Of a stretch of 64,000 nt of DNA, positions 35,265 to 45,617 are shown one piece after another. The first letter of the stretch is position 1. Every line of letters starts with the position of its first letter. A program made the position numbers and the translations under genes. The stretch is from NCBI RefSeq assembly GCF_005871205.1, contig NZ_SWKM01000011.1, positions 1,240,001 to 1,304,000 of the forward strand. The letters run 5' to 3'. The notes beneath the pieces are model-generated. The model saw only the letters and a list, made by a program, of their open reading frames with translations, had not been told where the DNA came from and searched no databases. The DNA comes from Marinobacter alexandrii. GTDB taxonomy: Bacteria > Pseudomonadota > Gammaproteobacteria > Pseudomonadales > Oleiphilaceae.

Positions 35265-37769
35265 TTGAATATAAAAGGTTTTTCATTCTACCTGACGTTG
35301 CTGCTTCCAATGGCCGTGGGTGCCCAGTCCATCAGTAAGTCTCAGATTGAGCAGTTCCAGAATCTGCCAAGAGCACAGCAGGAAGCCCTGGCCAGCCAGT
35401 ATGGTGTGGACCTGGACAGTCTCCAATCATCAGGCCAGAGTTCTCAGCGCCCTCGAGAAGTGCAAGTCGTGGAGCCGGTATACAGCGACACGGACGAAGA
35501 GAAGGACAAGGCGCGCGAGGAGAAACCCGAAGATCAGGAGGCCTCGGATGAAAAAGGCGGCCTTAAGCCCTATGGCTATGATCTCTTCAGGGGGAACCCA
35601 ACCACTTTCGCACCGGTGACTGAAATTCCGATCCCTTCGGAGTACACCCTTGGCCCGGGCGATGTATTACGTATCCAACTCTGGGGCAAGGAAAACCAGA
35701 ATCTGGAATTGCCTGTCAGCCGGGATGGCACTATCAGCTTTCCTCAATCCGGCCCGATGCGTGTGGCAGGGCTGAGCTTTGATGAAACCCGACAGCAGAT
35801 AAGCAAGAAGGTTTCTGCGCAATACATTGGCGTTCAAGTGAGCGTATCCCTTGGCGAGCTGCGCAGTATGCGAGTATTTGTACTTGGCGAGGCCCGTAAT
35901 CCCGGGTCCTACTCAGTTAGTTCTCTATCAACCATCACCAATGCACTGTACGTTTCCGGTGGCATTAAACAGAGCGGGTCCTTACGAAACCTTCAGCACA
36001 AACGTGACGGCAAGTTAGTTGGCACACTGGATCTTTATGACCTTCTGCTCAAGGGTGACAGTTCGGGCGATAACCGCTTACAACCCGGCGATGTCATCTT
36101 CATTCCGCCGGTCGGCAAGCGTGCTGGAATTGAAGGTGAAGTCTACCGCCCCGCGCTGTATGAATTGAAAAATGCGAACACCTTGGCAGACCTGGTTCGC
36201 ATGGCCGGCGGCCTTACGCCCCAGGCCTATCCTCAGCGCATTAATATTGAACGTAACAATGAAGATTTCCTGCGTATTCTTGCCGAGGCGGATTACACCG
36301 CCACGAAAGGAAAAAGTGCGCGAATTCAGGCGGGTGACACCGTCACCATTCCGTCTATCTCGGATATAACCGGTCAGTTTGTCGAGGTCAGCGGTGCGGC
36401 GACACGCCCCGGCCGCTTTGCCTGGATGCCGGGTATGCGCGTGAGTTCGGTGATCAAGCACCTGAACGCAGATCTGGCCCCGGTCGCCGATCAACGCTAT
36501 GCGGCCATAGTACGCACCGACAAAGTGACAGACACTATATCCGTTCTGAATCTGCGCCTAAGAAAAGCAGTACAGAATCCAGGTAGTCCGTTTGACCTTC
36601 GGTTGGAGGAGAGAGATCAATTGCTGATTTTCTCCGATGCCGGGAAAATTGAGGTCGGTGAAGAAAGCGAAGAAGATGACCGAAACGACACGCGGGAAAG
36701 CCTGTTTTCACCGGTGCTTCAACGACTCAAAAGCCAGGCAACACCCTCTGCGCCGCAAAAGACCATTCGCATTACCGGGCCCGTTCGTTATCCGGGAGAG
36801 TACCCCATGCCAGCCTCACGGTCGCTGGCAGATGCGATATTTGTGGCAGGTGGCCTCAAGGATTCTGCGTTTCTCTATAGCGCAGAAATTGCCCGTTACA
36901 CGACAGATCAAAACGGCATAGGTACAACCGATATCCTCAGCTTGAACCTGGCGGAGGCCATGGCCGGAATTGGCAGCGTGGCCCTCCAGAGCCGAGACAG
37001 GATTCTAATCAAATCCATACCGAACTTTGCCACAACCAGCACCATCGAGTTGAAAGGTGAAGTGCGTTACCCAGGCGAATACACTTTTCGGGATGGCGAA
37101 ACCCTCAGGCAAGTCATCGGGCGGGCAGGCGGCCTGACTGAGAACGCGTTCCCGACCGGTGCTGTATTTACGCGGGCCAAACTGCGCCAGCTGGAGGCGC
37201 AGCGTTTGCGGGAAGCGAAAGAACGTCTACAGGGTGACCTCCTCGGCGTGCAGCTTGAGGGGGATGGATTCGGTGGTCAAAGCGGTGATCGGGTCAAACA
37301 GGTTGAGAGTCTTCTGGAAGACGTTCAGAGCAGTCGAGCGGTCGGCCGAATGGTGGTCGACTTGTCGGCCGTGTTAAATGATGATGACTACCAATCGATT
37401 CAGCTTCAGGATGGCGACACGCTAACCGTTCCAAAAATTCCGCAGGCTGTTACCGTGTTCGGCGAGGTTCAATTTCCTACCAGCCATTTGCACCAGGCTG
37501 GTTTAACTGTCGATGATTATCTGGAGCGCTCCGGCGGTCCAACGCGCCAGGCAGATGAAAGCAGGGTGTATGTTGTAAAAGCAGACGGGTCCGTAATTCT
37601 GCCAGAAAAAAGCCGGTGGTTTGGTACAAGAAGCCAGCAGTTGGAGCCCGGTGACACGATTATCATGCCTATCGACGTTGACCGACTTAATCAGCTCGAG
37701 TTGTGGACAAACGTCAGTCAGATCGTTTACCAGATGGCACTTGGTGCAGCGGCAGTAGGGAATCTTTGA
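35265..37769 (+). CDS. Multi-SLBB polysaccharide export protein (Wza/KpsD type)
   Basis: 834-residue outer-membrane polysaccharide export (OPX) protein. A signal peptide lies at about residues 1-20 (FYLTLLLPMAVGAQS) with no lipobox cysteine, unlike Wza. An acidic, charged linker covers about 60-100. The Poly_export domain begins at YTLGPGDVLRIQLWG (near 128), followed by repeated SLBB domains (VFVLGEARNPGSY, IEGEVYRPALYEL, VEVSGAATRPGRF, IRITGPVRYPGEY, IELKGEVRYPGEY, VTVFGEVQFPTSH). The start is a TTG at 35265 with little ribosome site. It should form the translocation channel with the Wzz-like protein that overlaps its stop codon by 1 nt. Confidence 0.9.
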   Translation: MNIKGFSFYLTLLLPMAVGAQSISKSQIEQFQNLPRAQQEALASQYGVDLDSLQSSGQSSQRPREVQVVEPVYSDTDEEKDKAREEKPEDQEASDEKGGLKPYGYDLFRGNPTTFAPVTEIPIPSEYTLGPGDVLRIQLWGKENQNLELPVSRDGTISFPQSGPMRVAGLSFDETRQQISKKVSAQYIGVQVSVSLGELRSMRVFVLGEARNPGSYSVSSLSTITNALYVSGGIKQSGSLRNLQHKRDGKLVGTLDLYDLLLKGDSSGDNRLQPGDVIFIPPVGKRAGIEGEVYRPALYELKNANTLADLVRMAGGLTPQAYPQRINIERNNEDFLRILAEADYTATKGKSARIQAGDTVTIPSISDITGQFVEVSGAATRPGRFAWMPGMRVSSVIKHLNADLAPVADQRYAAIVRTDKVTDTISVLNLRLRKAVQNPGSPFDLRLEERDQLLIFSDAGKIEVGEESEEDDRNDTRESLFSPVLQRLKSQATPSAPQKTIRITGPVRYPGEYPMPASRSLADAIFVAGGLKDSAFLYSAEIARYTTDQNGIGTTDILSLNLAEAMAGIGSVALQSRDRILIKSIPNFATTSTIELKGEVRYPGEYTFRDGETLRQVIGRAGGLTENAFPTGAVFTRAKLRQLEAQRLREAKERLQGDLLGVQLEGDGFGGQSGDRVKQVESLLEDVQSSRAVGRMVVDLSAVLNDDDYQSIQLQDGDTLTVPKIPQAVTVFGEVQFPTSHLHQAGLTVDDYLERSGGPTRQADESRVYVVKADGSVILPEKSRWFGTRSQQLEPGDTIIMPIDVDRLNQLELWTNVSQIVYQMALGAAAVGNL

Positions 37770-38749
37770 TGACCCAATATGAAAAAATCCCAGGTACGTT
37801 TGGCAATCTCGAAGAAGACGAAATTGATCTGCGCCAGTTGTTCGCCATCCTATGGTCTGGCAAGTGGTTGATTATTGCCATCACCTTCTTGTTCGCTGTT
37901 GGCGGAGTCGCATACGCTATCTATCAACCAAACATCTATCAGTCCACCGTGTTGATGGCGCCTGCCAACGATGACAATACTATGGGGGGCATTTCGGGCC
38001 AGCTTGGTGGTTTGGCCAGTCTCGCAGGTATCAGTCTTGGCAGTGGTCGTTCCAATCAAACAGTTATCGCCAAGGAAGTGCTCCGCTCCCGCGCGTTCCT
38101 GGCTAGCTTTATTGATCGCCATAACTTGGCAGCTCCTCTAATGGCGGCGAAGGGCTGGCGCCCCAATTTAAGTAAGTGGCAATTTGACCGGGACATATAC
38201 GATCCTGAAACGGGAAAATGGTTGCAGGACGAAGAAGGCAAAAGTCTGAAGCCTACAGACTGGGATCTGGTTAAGGTCTTCAAAAATAACCACGTCAGTA
38301 TCAGTGAAAACCAGGAGAGTGGCTTAGTCACGCTTAGTATAAAAAGCCTTTCTCCGGAGGTCGCTAGACAGTGGGCTGAATGGTTGGTACAGGACATTAA
38401 CGATCACATGCGTAGAGAAGATGTGGCCCGTGCCGAAGCACGGATTGCTTATCTTGAAGACAAACTAAGCGACGCTAATATTGCTGGTATGCAGCAAGTT
38501 TTCTATCAGCTCATAGAGAGCGAAACTCGCACAGTGATGCTCGCCAATGCTCAGCAAGAGTATGTGTTCAAGACGATTGATCCAGCGGTGGTTCCTCAGG
38601 AGCCGAGTGAACCTAAGCGAGCTTTGATTGTTGCATTTGCCACTTTGCTTGGTGGTATGTTTGGCGTTCTTATTGTGTTCATTCGAGCCGCCTTAAAAGG
38701 CAGCACTGAATCAGCAAAAGAGACTAATCCAGAGGCTGAAGCCTCATAA
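37769..38749 (+). CDS. Wzz-like polysaccharide co-polymerase
   Basis: 326-residue inner-membrane Wzz/PCP protein. A cytoplasmic lead [20 protein letters not shown] runs into helix 1 (about residues 29-52). The periplasmic domain spans about 53-285, and the second helix ([22 protein letters not shown]) is preceded by the proline-rich [14 protein letters not shown] typical of Wzz. There is no C-terminal tyrosine-kinase domain. I start it at the ATG at 37769, overlapping the stop codon of the export gene (TGATG), rather than at an upstream in-frame codon. It probably couples polymer length with export. Confidence 0.9.
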   Translation: MTQYEKIPGTFGNLEEDEIDLRQLFAILWSGKWLIIAITFLFAVGGVAYAIYQPNIYQSTVLMAPANDDNTMGGISGQLGGLASLAGISLGSGRSNQTVIAKEVLRSRAFLASFIDRHNLAAPLMAAKGWRPNLSKWQFDRDIYDPETGKWLQDEEGKSLKPTDWDLVKVFKNNHVSISENQESGLVTLSIKSLSPEVARQWAEWLVQDINDHMRREDVARAEARIAYLEDKLSDANIAGMQQVFYQLIESETRTVMLANAQQEYVFKTIDPAVVPQEPSEPKRALIVAFATLLGGMFGVLIVFIRAALKGSTESAKETNPEAEAS

Positions 38750-38799
38750 TCTCAATTCTATTCCCCTCAAATCCTCCAGCGAAGAAATCAGCAACCACT

Positions 38800-40074
38800 A
38801 TGCAAACAGACAATCTAAACATTGCTGTGATAGGTCTAGGCTATGTCGGCCTGCCGTTGGCCGTTGAATTTGGTAAAAAACGCCCTGTCATCGGCTTTGA
38901 TATTAACCAAAAACGTGTCACCGAACTCCAGAATGGCCAAGACCATACCCTGGAGGTGAGCAGTGAGGAACTGAAACAGGCGGCTCACCTCAGCTATACC
39001 GCGAACGCTGAGGATCTTAACGCCGCCAACGTCTACATCGTAACGGTGCCGACTCCGATCGACGAACACAAACGCCCGGATCTGACCCCGCTGATCAAGG
39101 CCAGTGAAACCATCGGCAAAACTCTCAAGCAGGGCGATATCGTAATCTATGAGTCCACAGTTTACCCGGGGGCAACCGAGGAAGATTGTGTGCCGGTGTT
39201 GGAGCGGGTATCCGGTCTTATGTTCAACCGGGATTTTTATGCTGGCTACAGCCCGGAGCGGATTAACCCTGGTGACAAAGAACACCGTGTCACCAACATC
39301 AAAAAGGTCACCGCAGGCTCCACCCCTGAAATCGCCGACTTGGTTGATGCGTTGTACAACGAAATCATTATCGTAGGCACCCACAAGGCTAGCAGTATCA
39401 AAGTTGCCGAGGCTGCGAAGGTTATCGAAAATACTCAGCGAGACCTGAACATTGCCCTTATCAACGAACTGGCAATGATCTTTAACAAGATGGGCATAGA
39501 TACCGAAGCCGTCCTGCAGGCCGCCGGCTCCAAATGGAACTTCCTGCCATTCCGTCCTGGCCTGGTGGGCGGCCACTGTATTGGCGTAGACCCGTATTAT
39601 CTGACTCATAAAGCGCAGACCATTGGCTACCATCCCGAAATCATCCTCGCCGGCCGTCGACTTAACGATGGCATGGGTGCCTACGTCGTCTCGCAGCTCG
39701 TAAAGGCCATGCTTAAGAAGCGTATTCATGTGGAAGGGGCTCGGGTCCTCGTGATGGGCCTTACTTTCAAGGAAAATTGCCCGGATCTGCGCAATACCCG
39801 AGTGATAGATATCGTAAAAGAACTGGGCGAATACAATATTGAAGTTGATGTATACGACCCATGGGTAAGCAAAGCCGAAGCTCAGCATGAGTACGGCATT
39901 GATCCCATCGAGCAGCCCAAGCCCGGCCAGTACGACGGCGTGATCCTTGCCGTGGGACATGATCAATTCAAGGCCCTGGGGGCGCCCGGTATTCGGTCGC
40001 TGGTAAAGTCGGGCGGAGTGGTTTACGACCTAAAATATATCCTGCCCGCACAAGAATCCGACATCAGGCTGTAA
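38800..40074 (+). CDS. wbpO: UDP-N-acetylhexosamine 6-dehydrogenase (WbpO/TviB type)
   Basis: NAD-dependent UDP-sugar dehydrogenase oxidising C6 of UDP-GalNAc or UDP-GlcNAc to the uronic acid. The Rossmann motif [15 protein letters not shown] is at residues 10-24. The catalytic cysteine lies in [12 protein letters not shown] near residue 260. Substrate residues include [10 protein letters not shown] and the C-terminal [17 protein letters not shown]. Full length (424). The next gene is a WbpP/TviC-type 4-epimerase, so the pair should make UDP-GalNAcA. A degenerate second copy of this gene lies at 54.7 kb. Confidence 0.9.
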   Translation: MQTDNLNIAVIGLGYVGLPLAVEFGKKRPVIGFDINQKRVTELQNGQDHTLEVSSEELKQAAHLSYTANAEDLNAANVYIVTVPTPIDEHKRPDLTPLIKASETIGKTLKQGDIVIYESTVYPGATEEDCVPVLERVSGLMFNRDFYAGYSPERINPGDKEHRVTNIKKVTAGSTPEIADLVDALYNEIIIVGTHKASSIKVAEAAKVIENTQRDLNIALINELAMIFNKMGIDTEAVLQAAGSKWNFLPFRPGLVGGHCIGVDPYYLTHKAQTIGYHPEIILAGRRLNDGMGAYVVSQLVKAMLKKRIHVEGARVLVMGLTFKENCPDLRNTRVIDIVKELGEYNIEVDVYDPWVSKAEAQHEYGIDPIEQPKPGQYDGVILAVGHDQFKALGAPGIRSLVKSGGVVYDLKYILPAQESDIRL

Positions 40075-40077
40075 ACC

Positions 40078-41100
40078 ATGACCCATTACGAAGAGTTGCA
40101 GAACAAGTTAAACAGCGCCCCGAAAACCTGGTTGATAACTGGCGTGGCAGGTTTTATCGGCTCTAATCTGCTGGAACAACTGCTCAAGCTAAACCAAACC
40201 GTAGTTGGATTGGATAACTTTGCTACGGGCCACCCGCATAATTTGGAAGAAGTAAAAGCCCAGATCAGCCACGCGCAATGGCAACGTTTCTCTTTTATTG
40301 AGGGCGACATCCGTAACCTAAAAGATTGCCAGCAAGCCTGCGAAGGTGTGAACTACATCCTGCACCAGGCCGCTTTAGGTTCTGTGCCACGCAGCATTAA
40401 CGACCCGATCACAACCGATGGCACCAACATTGGTGGCTTCCTGAATATGCTTGTAGCCGCCCGTGATGCAGGAGTCGCCAGTTTCACCTACGCTGCAAGC
40501 AGCTCCACGTACGGAGACCACCCTGCGCTGCCGAAAGTGGAAGAGAATATCGGTAAGCCGCTATCCCCCTACGCTGTTACCAAATACGTCAATGAACTGT
40601 ATGCCGACGTCTTCGCCAAAACCTATGGTTTCAATACCATTGGCCTGCGCTACTTCAATGTGTTCGGCAAGCGACAAGATCCAAATGGTGCCTATGCGGC
40701 AGTGATTCCCAAGTGGACTGCGTCGCTGATCCAGGGTGAGGAGGTGTTCATCAACGGCGATGGCACGACTAGCCGCGATTTCTGTTTCATTGAGAACGCT
40801 GTGCAGGCCAATCTTCTGGCGGCCACGGCCGACGATGCGGCCAGAAACCAAGTGTACAATGTGGCGGTGGGGGACAGAACTAGTCTTAACGAGCTTTTTG
40901 ATACCATTTCCGAGCATCTCAATCGTAACGGCGTTAGCTACAGCAAGCAGCCGGTCTACCGGGATTTCCGTCCTGGGGATGTGAAGCATTCCCAGGCGGA
41001 TGTGTCCAAGGCCAAAGAGTTGCTGCGTTATGAGCCGGAGTTCAACATCAGTGAGGGTATTGAGAAAGCTATGCCTTGGTACATTGAGTTTTTATCATAG
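40078..41100 (+). CDS. wbpP: UDP-N-acetylglucosamine 4-epimerase (WbpP/TviC type)
   Basis: Extended short-chain dehydrogenase interconverting UDP-GlcNAc/UDP-GalNAc or their uronic acids. The NAD motif is [14 protein letters not shown] near residue 19. The catalytic residues are the AASSSTYGD serines and the YAVTKYVNE Tyr-Lys pair. [18 protein letters not shown] and [14 protein letters not shown] are typical of WbpP. It has 340 residues and starts 3 bp after the dehydrogenase stop. With that enzyme it supplies GalNAcA-type residues for the polymer. Confidence 0.92.
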   Translation: MTHYEELQNKLNSAPKTWLITGVAGFIGSNLLEQLLKLNQTVVGLDNFATGHPHNLEEVKAQISHAQWQRFSFIEGDIRNLKDCQQACEGVNYILHQAALGSVPRSINDPITTDGTNIGGFLNMLVAARDAGVASFTYAASSSTYGDHPALPKVEENIGKPLSPYAVTKYVNELYADVFAKTYGFNTIGLRYFNVFGKRQDPNGAYAAVIPKWTASLIQGEEVFINGDGTTSRDFCFIENAVQANLLAATADDAARNQVYNVAVGDRTSLNELFDTISEHLNRNGVSYSKQPVYRDFRPGDVKHSQADVSKAKELLRYEPEFNISEGIEKAMPWYIEFLS

Positions 41101-41156
41101 ACTTCAATAGGTGTTGCCGATATCGTTTCTTTCTGCTTTTCTAAGTTGACTGTTCA

Positions 41157-42530
41157 ATGACAACGCCTGAACAGCGCACCCAGAATTTGCTTCCCCAAAG
41201 ACTGCGAGCGAGACTTGGCGGCCTTGGTAGCGACAACAAACAGCTTGCCCAAGGTCTGCTGCTGGTCGGTTTTTTTGTTCTAGTAGGGAAGCTTGCCGGG
41301 GCAGCGAAAGAGATGGCTGTGGCCTGGCGTTATGGCGTCAGTGACACGGTAGATGCCTACCTTTTTGTTTTCAATCTGATTCAATGGCCTATTGGAATCA
41401 TTGCTGGTGTGATCGGGGCAGTGTTGGTTCCTCTCGCGGCTCGTATACGGCAGGAGTCGCCGCAGGACACGCCACGGTTTCGCAGCGAGCTGCTTGGTGG
41501 CACTTTGTTAGTTGGCATGGCGCTTGGTGTCGGTGCTTGGCTGTTTCTTCCCTGGTTTGTGGAGCAGTCCTGGGTGGGCCTTGATAAAGCAGCGGCCGCT
41601 CGGGCAAGTCACATGGCGGCCTGGCTTGCCTGGGTTTTGCCTCTGGCCCTGATTGCTCGCCTCCTCGCCGCTTGGACGATGGCGGCGAATCGTCACCTCA
41701 ATACCCTTCTTGAGGGTGCTCCGGCTCTGGCTATTCTGGTGACTGTGATCATGATGGGCGGCACCGCAGCGCTAATCTGGGGAACTCTTGCCGGCTTTCT
41801 TGTCCAGGTTGTATTGCTGTTCATGCCGTTGGCATTCCGGGGCGAGGCGGAGGCACCCGTCTTCGTTTTTCGTTCCCGGCACTGGCGCCCGTTTTTTGCG
41901 GGCTTCGGTCTAATGCTCGTTGGCCAGGCGCTGATGAGTCTGGTGGAAATTATCGATCAATTTTTTGCAGCGCGGTTGGGGACGGGTGCGCTTTCTACTT
42001 TAGGCTATTCTACTCGCATTCTGAGCCTCATTCTTGGTCTTGGCACTATTGCTATTGGCCGCGCCGCACTGCCGGTTTTGTCCCGCACACATGCAGAGGG
42101 CCGTGCCGGCATTGAGCGCACCGCTATTCAGTGGGCCATTATGTTATTCGGGGTAGGACTCGGGATCGCAATCGTAACATTCTGGTTTTCCCCGTACATC
42201 GTTGAACTCCTCTATGAACGTGGGCAGTTCAGCAGCAGTGATACTCTTCGGGTGTCGGGGCTTTTGATTTTTGCTGTTGCCCAGGTGCCTTTTTATTTTG
42301 CATCAATGATTTTAGTGTATGCCCTTTTGAGTCAGGGGCGTTACAGGACAGTGGCTGCAATTGCTGCGGCCAACCTCGCGGTCAAGCTGGTGTTGGCATC
42401 AGTCCTGGTTCCCGCTATGGGGCTTCAGGGACTGTTGTTGGCAACAGCGGGCGTTTATCTGGCATCAGGGCTATTAGCTGCCCGTGCCCTTTTGATGAAA
42501 GGTGAGAGAGTTAGGGATGGAACAGGATAA
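41157..42530 (+). CDS. MurJ/MviN-like oligosaccharide flippase (Wzx role)
   Basis: 457-residue MOP-superfamily transporter with about 12-14 membrane helices (first near residue 35, last near 445). The family segment GKLAGAAKEMAVAWRYGVSDTVDAYLFVF resembles the MurJ N-terminus with its conserved Arg and Asp residues. In this setting it should flip the undecaprenol-linked repeat unit to the periplasm, the Wzx role; no other flippase is present in the locus. The usual MurJ is slightly longer, about 510 residues. Confidence 0.85.
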   Translation: MTTPEQRTQNLLPQRLRARLGGLGSDNKQLAQGLLLVGFFVLVGKLAGAAKEMAVAWRYGVSDTVDAYLFVFNLIQWPIGIIAGVIGAVLVPLAARIRQESPQDTPRFRSELLGGTLLVGMALGVGAWLFLPWFVEQSWVGLDKAAAARASHMAAWLAWVLPLALIARLLAAWTMAANRHLNTLLEGAPALAILVTVIMMGGTAALIWGTLAGFLVQVVLLFMPLAFRGEAEAPVFVFRSRHWRPFFAGFGLMLVGQALMSLVEIIDQFFAARLGTGALSTLGYSTRILSLILGLGTIAIGRAALPVLSRTHAEGRAGIERTAIQWAIMLFGVGLGIAIVTFWFSPYIVELLYERGQFSSSDTLRVSGLLIFAVAQVPFYFASMILVYALLSQGRYRTVAAIAAANLAVKLVLASVLVPAMGLQGLLLATAGVYLASGLLAARALLMKGERVRDGTG

Positions 42531-43203
42531 AATTTGGGAAGCTTATCAGAATGATGCTTCTCTGGTCGGCGGATGCTGGCCAAGTGGTGGCAGGTACAGT
42601 TATCTAGCAAAGCAGGTTCCGGTCGGTGCGCGCGTGTTGAATATAGGTGTTGGGAACGGGACGCTGGAACGGCTGCTTGTCCAGAAGGGTGTACAGGTCA
42701 GCTGTCTGGATCCCAGTAACACTGCAATCGAGCGCCTCCGGGATGAGCTAGATCTGGGCGAGAATGCTCAGGCGGGATACTCCCAAGCCATCCCTTTTCC
42801 GGACGATTCTTTTGATTTACTGATCATGTCTGAAGTTCTTGAGCATCTTGACGAGGATACGCTCGGGGAGACACTCAATGAGGTCATGAGGGTGCTTCGT
42901 CCCGCCGGGCGCTTTGTGGGTACGGTTCCAGCGGATGAGAATCTCGCTGACAGCTTGGTTGTTTGCCCGCACTGTGCCGAAAAGTTCCATCGATGGGGGC
43001 ATGTTCAGAGCTTCTCAAAGGAGCGTTTGGTTTCTGTACTTGGTACTGTTTTTAGTCAAGTAGAAGCTAAGCGTGTAGCCTTGCATGACTATCAGCAGCT
43101 TAACTGGAAGGGTAAAATCCTTGCGGCAGTTACTGAAGCCCAGGCAGCGGCAGACATAAAAGGTAGTAACCAGAATTTCTATTTTGAGGCTTGTGGCAGT
43201 TGA
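42517..43203 (+). CDS. Class I SAM-dependent methyltransferase
   Basis: 228-residue Methyltransf_11/25-type enzyme. Motif I is VLNIGVGNGTLERLL near residue 40. An acidic Asp in VSCLDPSN follows, then SFDLLIMSEVLEHLDED and VLRPAGRFVGTVP. A CPHCAEKFHRWGHVQSFS segment near residue 155 with two cysteines and histidines is typical of sugar or lipid-linked methyltransferases in polysaccharide loci. The ATG at 42517 lies inside the end of the flippase gene (14-bp overlap). It probably O-methylates a sugar or caps the chain; the substrate is unknown. Confidence 0.85.
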   Translation: MEQDKIWEAYQNDASLVGGCWPSGGRYSYLAKQVPVGARVLNIGVGNGTLERLLVQKGVQVSCLDPSNTAIERLRDELDLGENAQAGYSQAIPFPDDSFDLLIMSEVLEHLDEDTLGETLNEVMRVLRPAGRFVGTVPADENLADSLVVCPHCAEKFHRWGHVQSFSKERLVSVLGTVFSQVEAKRVALHDYQQLNWKGKILAAVTEAQAAADIKGSNQNFYFEACGS

Positions 43204-44312
43204 GGCTCTTGATCCTGGTCCACTCTCTATCTTCTGGCGGAGCGGAGCGTGTTACTTCCAGTCTTGCTAATTATTGGGCAAGAAAGGGGTGGTCCATAAC
43301 CATTTTGACGGTTGCCGGTCTGGAGACGGATTTTTACTCCCTGGATGCGGGTGTCAGGCGAGCAGCCTTGGGGCTTGATCAGCCCAGCGCCAGTATCTGG
43401 CATGCCCTCCGTCATAATTTTCGTCGTGTCCGCAAACTGCGAGCATTCATAACACGGGAACAGCCGGATGTTGTTCTGGCTATGATGAGTACGGCAAGTA
43501 TTCTAGTCTCACTTGCGGCCCGTAAAACCGGCATACCCGCAATTGGCTCGGAACGCACGTATCCTCCGGCAATGCCGCTTGGCTTTATATGGAGTAGGCT
43601 GCGTCGTTTTTCATATCAGTACCTTAGCGCAGTGGTTGTGCAAACGGAGCAGGGTGAAGCCTGGATTCGTGAGCACACTAAAGCTGGTTTCACAGCGGTG
43701 ATTCCGAATCCGATTACCTTTCCGATTGAACCTCACGAGCCAAGGATAATGCCCCGAAACCCGGGTCGTACACTTCTTGCGGTAGGTCGTCTCGGAGAAG
43801 AGAAAAGATTCGACTGGCTTATTGAGGCTTTTGCAGCTCTTGCCGGTAGATTCACCGACTGGAACCTCATTATTTTGGGGGAGGGCGTCTGTCGCCCGAA
43901 GCTTGAGAAGCAAGTGGAATCTCTGGGGCTGGCTAAGCGGGTTTCGCTGCCGGGGGCCGTAGGCAATATTGGAGAGTGGTACGAAGCTGCTGATCTTTAC
44001 GCCTTGTGCTCTCGTTTCGAAGGCTTTCCCAACACTCTGGCCGAAGCTCTTTCCTATGGGCTTCCCGCTGTCAGTGTAGACTGCGACACAGGGCCACGGG
44101 ACATTATTCGCCATGGGGTGGATGGGCTTCTGGTGCCCCAGAATGATCAAGGAGCACTTGTTGATGCTCTGGCTTCCCTGATGACGGATGAATACTTGCG
44201 CAAAGAGTTTAGCCAGCGGGCTACAGAAGCAGCCCAGCGCTTTGCGCCGGAACGGATTGCAGAAACGTGGGAGAACCTTTTCAGACAAGTGATAACCAAT
44301 GGCTCAAAGTAA
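43191..44312 (+). CDS. GT4 family glycosyltransferase (copy 1 of a tandem pair)
   Basis: 373-residue GT-B fold retaining glycosyltransferase. The N-terminal half carries HSLSSGGAERV and a conserved SERTYPPAMPLGFIWSRLRR block. The nucleotide-sugar half has LLAVGRLGEEKRFDWLIEAF, ILGEGVCRPKLE, and the E-x7-E motif in CSRFEGFPNTLAEAL. It overlaps the methyltransferase by 13 bp. The start is GTG at 43191 or TTG at 43200. It is clearly paralogous to the next gene. Donor and acceptor are unknown. Confidence 0.9.
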   Translation: MWQLRLLILVHSLSSGGAERVTSSLANYWARKGWSITILTVAGLETDFYSLDAGVRRAALGLDQPSASIWHALRHNFRRVRKLRAFITREQPDVVLAMMSTASILVSLAARKTGIPAIGSERTYPPAMPLGFIWSRLRRFSYQYLSAVVVQTEQGEAWIREHTKAGFTAVIPNPITFPIEPHEPRIMPRNPGRTLLAVGRLGEEKRFDWLIEAFAALAGRFTDWNLIILGEGVCRPKLEKQVESLGLAKRVSLPGAVGNIGEWYEAADLYALCSRFEGFPNTLAEALSYGLPAVSVDCDTGPRDIIRHGVDGLLVPQNDQGALVDALASLMTDEYLRKEFSQRATEAAQRFAPERIAETWENLFRQVITNGSK

Positions 44313-45432
44313 AAAAATTCTTTTCTTTGTCAGCTCAATGCAGGGTGGGGGGGCTGAACGAGTCGCCGCTCTACTGTGCAACCATTGGATTGAACGAGGG
44401 CATGAGGTAATGCTCGTCCCGACTTTTTCCGGGAGGGGGGAGTGCGCATACCAGTTGGACGATCGGGTGTCTCTTGTCTATTTAGCGGATAAGGTGGACA
44501 CGACACGCAAGTCACCGCTATCGCTGCTCAGGCGGTTTCTGGGTATGCGTACATTGGTGCGCGACTGGGGCCCGGACGCAGTGGTGTCATTTCTGCCGAA
44601 CGTCAATGTGGCGGCTTTATTGGCGACTCGTGGGCTTAAGGTACCGGTGGTTGTCTCGGAACGAACGTACCCGCCAGCCATGCCAATGGGACCAATCTGG
44701 TCCCGATTACGCCGCTGGACCTATCCGTTGGCAGCGACGGTCGTAATGCAGACCCAGCGCGGAGAAGACTGGTTGAAAACGGAGTCCTCTGGGTCACGCG
44801 GAGTTGTCATTCCGAACCCCTGTGTATATCCATTGCCGATCTCCCCGCAAGGTCCCGCAGCTTCGGATGTAGTTAATCCAACCCAGTACGTGGTCTTGGC
44901 GGTCGGTCGCTTGGGCGAAGAGAAGGGATTTGATTTGCTAATTCAGGCATTTTCCCTTGTGGCAGAAAGCTTTCCGAACTGGGATTTAGTGATTCTCGGA
45001 GAAGGAGAGGAACGATCGATGCTGGAAGCTCTGGTAACGAACTTGGGGCTATCGGGGCGTGTCCTTCTCCCTGGTCGCATCGGCGATTTGGCGGAATGGT
45101 ACAACCGCGCTGAGATTTACGTAATGAGTTCGCGCTTCGAAGGCTTTCCGAATACCTTGATGGAGGCCATGGCCCATGGATTGCCCGCAGTCAGCTTTGA
45201 TTGTAAAACCGGCCCGGCTGATATCATTCGGGACGGGATTGATGGTGTCTTGGTCCCGCCTGCGGACGGCGACGCGGGTCTGGCCCGTGCGATGGCGGAG
45301 ATGATACAGGATGATGACAAGCGTCGGCTCATGGGCAGGGCCGCTGTCCGCGTGCGAGAGCGCTTTTCCTTTGCGCAGGTGATGGCTAAGTGGGATGACT
45401 TAGTGGGCTTACACGAGAATGGCAGTGTTTGA
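44299..45432 (+). CDS. GT4 family glycosyltransferase (copy 2 of a tandem pair)
   Basis: 377-residue GT-B enzyme. It shares with the previous gene the SERTYPPAMPMGPIWSRLRRW block, VLAVGRLGEEKGFDLLIQAF, ILGEGEERSMLEAL, SSRFEGFPNTLMEAM, and a GPADIIRDGIDGVLVP tail. It overlaps copy 1 by 14 bp. The pair probably arose by tandem duplication and may add two successive similar linkages. A gap of about 185 bp, richer in A+T, follows without a supported gene. Confidence 0.9.
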   Translation: MAQSKKILFFVSSMQGGGAERVAALLCNHWIERGHEVMLVPTFSGRGECAYQLDDRVSLVYLADKVDTTRKSPLSLLRRFLGMRTLVRDWGPDAVVSFLPNVNVAALLATRGLKVPVVVSERTYPPAMPMGPIWSRLRRWTYPLAATVVMQTQRGEDWLKTESSGSRGVVIPNPCVYPLPISPQGPAASDVVNPTQYVVLAVGRLGEEKGFDLLIQAFSLVAESFPNWDLVILGEGEERSMLEALVTNLGLSGRVLLPGRIGDLAEWYNRAEIYVMSSRFEGFPNTLMEAMAHGLPAVSFDCKTGPADIIRDGIDGVLVPPADGDAGLARAMAEMIQDDDKRRLMGRAAVRVRERFSFAQVMAKWDDLVGLHENGSV

Positions 45433-45617
45433 GAAAAAAAGTATGTGCACTGGCCTTAGCAATCGTGGGGGAACACAATTTTCTCTCGTATGCAAAAACT
45501 TCGAAGAGTTACGTAAGCCTGAGTCTGTGAATTTATGATTAGCTTCTGGTTTGGGCTGATCAAGGGAGGAGATTTGGGCTTGAAGGCATCCTATGCACTG
45601 GACGTAAGGAGTGTCTT

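Noticed and set aside
38836-39966. A 376-codon minus-strand frame opposite the UDP-sugar dehydrogenase
   Set aside because: Shadow frame; the plus strand encodes a full, motif-complete enzyme.
45433-45617. A short frame starting at a TTG just after the second tandem glycosyltransferase (about 34 codons)
   Set aside because: No ribosome site, no recognisable motif and a length expected by chance in this AT-richer gap.
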